The position numbers and the translations under genes were made by a program. From Spirosoma foliorum (GTDB lineage Bacteria > Bacteroidota > Bacteroidia > Cytophagales > Spirosomataceae), in the NCBI RefSeq assembly GCF_014117325.1, contig NZ_CP059732.1, positions 5,407,001 to 5,471,000 of the forward strand: a stretch of DNA of 64,000 nucleotides, given 5' to 3'. Positions 58,738 through 64,000 of this stretch are shown in pieces. The notes below the pieces were generated by a model. The model did no database searches. It worked only from the letters and a program-made list of their open reading frames with translations, and was not told the origin of the DNA. The stretch's first letter is position 1, and every line of letters starts with the position of its first letter.

Positions 58738-61700
58738 TTAAAAAGAAAGTTTCAGGTTCAGACCGATGCTCCGGTTCGACGGCAGTGTACCGTATTCAAC
58801 CCCCTGGAAGTTACCATTGGTGAGGTTCATGTCTGGATCGAACCACATTTTCCGTTTACCAAGGCCGGGGATGTCCAAAATGGAGCTACCCCGGTAAAAC
58901 CAGAATAAGTTACGGGCTACAAACGACAGACGAGCCGACTTGATGAAGAAGTTCGATGGAACGGGAATGCCATAACCAAGCGACACCTCGCGCAGACGAA
59001 CGTTGGTCGCGTCGTAAGCGAAGAACTCGCCCCATCCGTAGCGTTTGCCCGATACAGTTTGCCAGAATTGCTCCGCCGTAATTGCCGTTGTATTGGTTTT
59101 GCCTGCACCAACTAAGGTTGACCCATCGGCGCCAGCCACGCCAGCCGTTACACCTGGCAATACCCAGCCACCGCCCCGATTTTGAGCCGTTACTTCAGGA
59201 ATACCGCTGAACGCCAGGTTCATTTCGGTACCCGACACCGCTATACCACCAAACCGACCATCGACCAGGAAGCGGAGCGAGAAGCCTTTATAGGTAAATG
59301 TGTTGGTGAAGCCCAGTTGCATTTTTGGGTTAAAATTCCCGATCAGTTGCTGATCTTTTGTGGCAACCGGCAAGCCCGTCGACGAAACAGATGCATCAGA
59401 AACAGTGGAGCTACTCGATTGCGAACCAATCAGGTATTGCCCAGTATTATTATCTTTTGCCCAACGATAGGACACGATATCACCATAAGAACCACCTTCG
59501 GCAACGATCGGTGATGCCGACCGACCATATCCACCCGACAGGAATGCCGTTTTGATATCGGGCGACAGACTAACGATTTTGTTACGGTTCAAGCCCATGT
59601 TTAAGGTCAGGTCCCAACTGAATTTATCAGTTTTGATGGCCGTTCCGTTGATCACCACTTCAAGACCCATGTTGCGGATGTCGCCCGCATTGATGTACTG
59701 ATCTTTAAAGCCAGACGCTGGTGCCAGACCTAATTTCAGCAACTGGTTGATCGAGTTCGTTTTGTAAGCTGTAACGGTTGCTCCCAGCCGATTGCCGAAG
59801 AAACGAGCATCGACACCAATTTCTACGCTTTTCGTAATCTCAGGCTTCAGATTTCCAATCGCCAGCGTACCATCGCGACTGATAAACCCAGACCCGGCTC
59901 CTTGCGAGTAGGAGTAGAACTGATTTAGCAGATATGGATCAGCTGCGTTTCCTACCTGAGCAAAGGAACCGTTGATTTTCAGGAACGAAAGCGGTCCCGA
60001 CAGTTTCAGTAAATCCGACAGAACAACCGAAGCACCTACCGATGGGTACTGGAACGAGTATGGTTTTGGTAAGGTCGATGCCCAGTCATTCCGTAGACTG
60101 GCATTCACGAAAATAGCATCCCGCCATGCCAGCGATGCCTGACCAAACAACGATTGCGTTTGTACACGCGTAAAATCATCAGTTGTGCTCAGGTTTGTAC
60201 CAAAAGCAAGGTTAAATTTGTTAGGTACGTTCAGACCGTCTGCTATGGCATTGGCCGATTGGTACCGGATATCCTGAATGATGGCACCCGCCTGATAGTC
60301 GATCGTCAGATCTTTACCAAGATTGTTTTTTCCTTCAATCAACAAATCGTACCAGCTTTGGGTATTCACGATGGTGTTCCGTGAGAACTTACCACCGGCC
60401 TGATTAGCCCACAGAATTGTTCCCTGCGCATAGCTTTCTTCGTTTTTATCGAAGTACTTATCGAGGTTAGCCCGACCCTGAATGCTCAGGAAGTCCGTCA
60501 GTTGATACTTCGCCAGAACGAACCCGATAACCCGATCCCGATATTGATTGATGGCCGTCTGATTGGTCATCCAATACGGATTCTGGTAGATAGAGTTCAG
60601 CGTCGATGGCCAGGCTGTTGGTGTCATTACATTGAAGGCATTCGGTGCACCATAGTTCTGAGCCGTAGACAGACTAACATTGCGCGGAATCTGATACAGG
60701 TCCATTACCGGTGAGTTTTCTTCACCCGTCCGTGGCTTGTTGACCACCGACTGATTGATGTAAGTAATCTTCGCATCGGTCGATAATTTCGAGCTGATCT
60801 GGTTCGACAAACGCAGGTTGATCGTATGACGCATCAGGTCATTGCCCGGTACTGTTCCCTGTAACGCGTTATTGGTGTACGACAAATACGTCTGCGATTT
60901 CTCCGAACCACCCGTAATACCAATCGAATTGTTGAAGCTTACTGCCGTCCGGAAGAAGTCACGAATGTTGTTCGGTTGTGCCGAATAGGTATCTGCCTGG
61001 CCAAGGTAGTTTGTGTAAGACTGACCCGTCATGGCCGCACCCCAGCTAGCGCCAACGGTAGGGTCCATTTTGCCACCGACACCCTGACCGTATTGGTTTT
61101 GTACCATTGGCAACGCAAACGGCTTATCGACCGAAACGCCAGCATTCACATCGACCGAAATCCGGCCCGATTTCCCGCGTTTCGTTGTGATCAGAATAAC
61201 ACCGTTGGCCGCCTGGCTACCATACAACGCAGCCGCCGACGCACCACGCAGGACCGTTACATTCTCGATATCGTCGGGGTTGATGTTCGATGCCCCATCG
61301 GAGTTCGCCACGCTACCGAAATCATTGGTTGCCTGTCCGAATGTGCTGTTGTTAATCGGAACACCATCCACAACCATCAGCGCATTGTTTGTACCCTGAA
61401 TAGAGCGGTTACCGCGTAACACAATCCGCGATCCGGTACCTGGGCCACCCGAGCCTTGCGTAATATAGGCGCCAGCAATTTTGCCCTGTAAGGTATTCAG
61501 TACGTTACCATCCCGCACCTCATTGATCTGAGCGGGCTTGATAGCCTGAGTTGCATAGCTCAGCGCTTTGGCTTCTCGTTTGATACCCAAGGCCGTCACG
61601 ACTACTTCGCCCAGCAAACGATCATCGGTTGCCAGCGATACAGTAAGCTGTGATTGCCCCGGCGCTACAGCCACATCTTTCGCCACAAACCCTACTGATG

Positions 61701-61920
61701 AAACGGTTAGCACCACATTTCCAGCAGGCAACGTCAGCTTAAATTCACCAGCTGCGTCTGTCGTTGTTCCTCGCGAAGTTCCTTTGATAACCACGTTTGC
61801 TCCGGAGATCGGCTGAGCCTGCTCGTCGCGCAAGAGGCCGGATATTTGCCTATCCTGTGCCCAAAGTGGCCCGGTTATAGCAAATAGCAGCAAAATGCAA
61901 CAAAGTACATTTTTAAACAT
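58738..61920 (-). CDS. SusC/RagA-family TonB-linked outer membrane transporter
   Basis: A 1060-residue protein. Signal peptide 1-21; a carboxypeptidase-like regulatory domain (about 22-105, ISGLLRDEQAQPISGANVVI); a plug with GEVVVTALGIKREAKALSY and VLRGASAAALYGSQAANGVILIT; then a 22-strand beta barrel ending in the aromatic LNLKLSF. It takes in ligand together with the SusD lipoprotein, using TonB energy. First gene of a SusC-SusD-VCBS operon. No FecR/sigma pair is adjacent; the orphan ECF gene is 55 kb away. Confidence 0.95.
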   Translation of the reverse strand: MFKNVLCCILLLFAITGPLWAQDRQISGLLRDEQAQPISGANVVIKGTSRGTTTDAAGEFKLTLPAGNVVLTVSSVGFVAKDVAVAPGQSQLTVSLATDDRLLGEVVVTALGIKREAKALSYATQAIKPAQINEVRDGNVLNTLQGKIAGAYITQGSGGPGTGSRIVLRGNRSIQGTNNALMVVDGVPINNSTFGQATNDFGSVANSDGASNINPDDIENVTVLRGASAAALYGSQAANGVILITTKRGKSGRISVDVNAGVSVDKPFALPMVQNQYGQGVGGKMDPTVGASWGAAMTGQSYTNYLGQADTYSAQPNNIRDFFRTAVSFNNSIGITGGSEKSQTYLSYTNNALQGTVPGNDLMRHTINLRLSNQISSKLSTDAKITYINQSVVNKPRTGEENSPVMDLYQIPRNVSLSTAQNYGAPNAFNVMTPTAWPSTLNSIYQNPYWMTNQTAINQYRDRVIGFVLAKYQLTDFLSIQGRANLDKYFDKNEESYAQGTILWANQAGGKFSRNTIVNTQSWYDLLIEGKNNLGKDLTIDYQAGAIIQDIRYQSANAIADGLNVPNKFNLAFGTNLSTTDDFTRVQTQSLFGQASLAWRDAIFVNASLRNDWASTLPKPYSFQYPSVGASVVLSDLLKLSGPLSFLKINGSFAQVGNAADPYLLNQFYSYSQGAGSGFISRDGTLAIGNLKPEITKSVEIGVDARFFGNRLGATVTAYKTNSINQLLKLGLAPASGFKDQYINAGDIRNMGLEVVINGTAIKTDKFSWDLTLNMGLNRNKIVSLSPDIKTAFLSGGYGRSASPIVAEGGSYGDIVSYRWAKDNNTGQYLIGSQSSSSTVSDASVSSTGLPVATKDQQLIGNFNPKMQLGFTNTFTYKGFSLRFLVDGRFGGIAVSGTEMNLAFSGIPEVTAQNRGGGWVLPGVTAGVAGADGSTLVGAGKTNTTAITAEQFWQTVSGKRYGWGEFFAYDATNVRLREVSLGYGIPVPSNFFIKSARLSFVARNLFWFYRGSSILDIPGLGKRKMWFDPDMNLTNGNFQGVEYGTLPSNRSIGLNLKLSF

Positions 61921-62319
61921 AATGATAGAATAGGTTAGAATGAAATAGTAATCTTAGAGAATATTATTTTGACTTTGAATTAAAATTCGGAATTCTATTG
62001 AATATTCTAAGTATAAGCCTGATAGTTCTTAAAAAAATTTAAAATTAATACCCTTTTAATATAGAAAATACAGTATAAAATACCTACAGGTAAAATAGGT
62101 AATTACTTAATCTAATATATGTATTTCACAATAAAATCAATAAATAATTTTATTAACAGAAGCATAAATCGCTCTATGAACTTATCTGAAGTAACTTAAT
62201 GTCTTCGACGTGATCATCCATACTTATTGAATTCTCGTGGCACAAGTAAAACACTTATCTGTAAATCCAAGAAGTTTTTCCATTTTTCCGGTATCATTTA
62301 TCTTAATCCTGTTCATGCT
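61921..62319. other. AT-rich divergent promoter region
   Basis: The 399-base gap between the divergent SusC gene and the dehydrogenase gene is strongly AT-rich from 61970 to 62160. It should hold the promoter of the SusC operon and that of the dehydrogenase, but I could not find a convincing TAnnTTTG with proper spacing on either strand. No RNA gene or repeat is recognised. Confidence 0.5.
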
Positions 62320-63315
62320 ATGAACCAGTCAATGAATCCAGAAAAAATACCCGTAGGTGTAGTCGGACTGGGACTGATGGGTTGTAGTATCGTAACGTGC
62401 CTCTTGATAGCCGGACATCCGGTAGTGGCCATTGCTCCTATTCCCATTGATATAGAAACCGCCGAACCGCGCATTCGGGAACATCTGACAAGAGCCTATC
62501 AGGAAGGACTGTTCACGAAAAGCCCTGAGTCGTACCTTGACCAGCTGACAATTACAGAGGATTATAGTCTTCTCAGAGAAAGCAAAGTCGTGATGGAGTG
62601 CACGCTCGAAAACGTCGCGATTAAACGATCGGTCTATGAGAAAATCGAAGCCGTTGTCGCCGAAGATGCCCTTATTACCAGCAATACTTCAGCCATTCCG
62701 ATTAGCCTGCTTCAGCGCGAGGTTCGACTGCCTGCTCGGTTTGTGGGTTTGCATTGGGCAGAACCCTCGCATACGACTCGATTTCTGGAAATTATTTGCG
62801 GAGACCTGACCGATATTCCAACGGCCGAATGGCTCTATGAGTTGTCGCACTTATGGGGGAAAGAGCCGACGTTGGTTCGGAAGGATATTCGAGGATTTAT
62901 CACCAATCGCCTAATGTACGCCATGTACCGGGAGGCCTTTAATCTGGTCGAAAACGGCTATGCGACGGTTGAAGATGTTGATCGGGCCTGCCGAAATAAT
63001 GCCGGTTACTGGATGACTCTCGTGGGCGTTTTCCGGTGGATGGACTTGACGGGCGTACCCGCTTACCACACCGTAATGAAGGATTTGTTTCCAACGCTGA
63101 GCAACCAGACAGAAGTCCCCAAGCTGATCGACGATATTGTACAGGCAGGTGGTAAAGGTGTTTTGAATGCGCAGGGATTTTATGATTACACACCCGAAGA
63201 AGCTAAACTCTGGAAAGAAACCTACGAAGAATTCAGCTATGATATTCGTCGGCTGGCGCTCAAATACCCAGCCGATGTCGTGAAAAAGAAGTTAGCTCGT
63301 GACGCTGATGACTAG
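62320..63315 (+). CDS. 3-hydroxyacyl-CoA dehydrogenase family protein
   Basis: A 331-residue NAD-dependent dehydrogenase. PVGVVGLGLMGCSIVTCLL is the nucleotide-binding start; ECTLENVAIKRSVYEKIEA, LITSNTSAIPISLLQ, FVGLHWAEPSHTTRFLEII (the catalytic His-Glu pair) and GFITNRLMYAMYREAFNLVE follow the 3HCDH pattern, and the last 100 residues are the helical 3HCDH C-terminal domain. It oxidises 3-hydroxyacyl-CoA or a related hydroxy acid. The frame runs 31 codons further upstream to 62227, but the ATG at 62320 is preferred. It stands alone. Confidence 0.87.
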   Translation: MNQSMNPEKIPVGVVGLGLMGCSIVTCLLIAGHPVVAIAPIPIDIETAEPRIREHLTRAYQEGLFTKSPESYLDQLTITEDYSLLRESKVVMECTLENVAIKRSVYEKIEAVVAEDALITSNTSAIPISLLQREVRLPARFVGLHWAEPSHTTRFLEIICGDLTDIPTAEWLYELSHLWGKEPTLVRKDIRGFITNRLMYAMYREAFNLVENGYATVEDVDRACRNNAGYWMTLVGVFRWMDLTGVPAYHTVMKDLFPTLSNQTEVPKLIDDIVQAGGKGVLNAQGFYDYTPEEAKLWKETYEEFSYDIRRLALKYPADVVKKKLARDADD

Positions 63316-63318
63316 TTA

Positions 63319-63587
63319 TTTTTTGACAGGATTAACAGGATTTGCAGGATTCATTTCTAATGAGCCTGTTTAACCTTTTGTTCGAATGTCCTTTTTGTCA
63401 TGCTGACGAAGCCGGGCGGCCGGTGCCGAAGCATCTTGAATCACCCTTATTAGATTGTTTGGATGCTTTAAGATGCTTCGGCACCGGCCGCCCGGCTTCG
63501 TCAGCATGACAAAAACGCTCTTTTGGTTCCTATTTCAGTAAGTTCAAACAGGTTCAATACAAAAATCTTGTTAATCCTGTCAAAAAA
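63319..63587. repeat. Outer palindrome (GACAGGATTAACA type) split by another palindrome
   Basis: Outer arms 63319-63342 and 63564-63587 (TTTTTTGACAGGATTAACA with one change and complement) surround a complete second palindrome at 63392-63515. The outer sequence belongs to the same type as the element at 16841-16934. The T and A tracts would act as terminators on both strands. Confidence 0.85.
63392..63515. repeat. Inner 46-bp perfect palindrome
   Basis: Arms 63392-63437 and 63470-63515 are exact 46-bp reverse complements with a 32-base loop, the longest perfect inverted repeat in the window. Its core is GC-rich (GCCGGGCGGCCGGTGCCGAA) and different in composition from the surrounding outer element. 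Confidence 0.95.
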
Positions 63588-63674
63588 AAAATCATGTTGG
63601 TGATTAGAACAGTGTCAGCAACCGGGACGCGTTTTTACGGATAAAATAAAACCCAATCCCGATCGTAATTCCAT

Positions 63675-64000
63675 CTAATACGTTATGCCAAGCTCAGCCA
63701 CTACGGGCAGGTGATCTGAAGCATACTGTTCGTCAATCACTCGAGTTGACAGGCTTTTAAAGGTGCTCCCCGGTTTGAACATGATAAAATCAATAACACG
63801 ATTGGGTTCTTTAACTGGAATTGTGGGTTTGCAATCCAGACAACTTCGGGTAAAGTTCTGATCCAGCAGGCCAATGACTTTACTGTCGGGTTGCGCATTG
63901 AAATCGCCCGCCAGAATTACGGGAAGCGTAGAATCCTTAAACAGGTTTATGATTAACTCCGACTGAGAGAGTCGATTAGGCTCTTTTAAATCGAGGTGCG
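63675..64000 (-). CDS. Endonuclease/exonuclease/phosphatase-family protein, C-terminal part (5' end outside window)
   Basis: The minus-strand frame is open from the window edge to the stop at 63675-63677; 107 residues are visible. LAGDFNAQPDS carries the metal-binding Asp-Asn pair, VIDFIMF the next strand, and ASDHLPV the catalytic Ser-Asp-His close to the C-terminus. This is the DNase I-like fold of EEP proteins, which act on phosphodiesters or phosphoesters; bacteroidotal members of this short kind are often exported. The N-terminus is not visible. Confidence 0.9.
   Translation of the reverse strand, partial: HLDLKEPNRLSQSELIINLFKDSTLPVILAGDFNAQPDSKVIGLLDQNFTRSCLDCKPTIPVKEPNRVIDFIMFKPGSTFKSLSTRVIDEQYASDHLPVVAELGITY

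Overview
The window looks like a chromosomal segment of a Bacteroidota bacterium of the order Cytophagales, close to Spirosoma or its relatives. That placement is an inference from gene content: a SusC/SusD pair, a type IX secretion sorting tail, the gliding-motility ATPase GldA, BshA of bacillithiol synthesis, ASPIC/UnbV repeat proteins, Tat-exported sugar enzymes, and promoters of the Bacteroidota TAnnTTTG type. No rRNA, tRNA, CRISPR array, prophage or conjugative module was seen. Both ends cut through genes: a PKD/cytochrome c/carbohydrate-binding protein on the left and an endonuclease/exonuclease/phosphatase-family protein on the right.

Layout. 1-8 kb: the cut cytochrome c protein, an internally deleted DUF4143 ATPase whose start codon lies in a 39-bp perfect palindrome, a CotH-like T9SS cargo, a penicillin-acylase-type hydrolase, an orphan ECF sigma factor and a GT2 glycosyltransferase. 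8-24 kb: exported sugar enzymes (isomerase/epimerase, 3-keto-disaccharide hydrolase), MoeB-rhodanese, a flippase-like membrane protein, a decayed toxin-antitoxin pair, heptose adenylyltransferase, YugP-like protease, an exported methyltransferase, an APC permease, GldA, a REP-associated transposase between two REP palindromes, aroB and an MFS transporter. 24-45 kb: a Tat-exported HisC-like aminotransferase with a duplicated 3' fragment, GT9, M16 peptidase, MazG, fatty acid hydroxylase, NDH-2, BshA, a UbiA prenyltransferase, MerC, an MbnP/MbnH-like copper pair, GH127 arabinofuranosidase, an AraC regulator, and a TPP-riboswitch-controlled thiamine salvage operon (thiM-thiE-thiD-tenA). 45-64 kb: a Tat-exported Gfo/Idh/MocA oxidoreductase, a beta-propeller protein, a NUDIX-type regulator, a sulfatase, two copies of a folded MITE-like element, a MacB-like permease, a Uma2 protein, a SusC-SusD-VCBS/ASPIC operon whose VCBS gene is frameshifted by a palindromic insertion, and a 3-hydroxyacyl-CoA dehydrogenase.

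The metabolic theme is glycan capture and breakdown at the cell surface and in the periplasm (SusC/SusD, GH127, sulfatase, 3-keto-sugar enzymes), next to envelope synthesis genes and housekeeping enzymes.

The most unusual property is how many intergenic gaps hold long, often perfect inverted repeats belonging to many unrelated sequence families. Several arms contain the stop codon of the adjacent gene. One family flanks a REP-associated transposase, one palindrome sits inside another, one pair flanks a single gene, and one insertion has broken a coding sequence.
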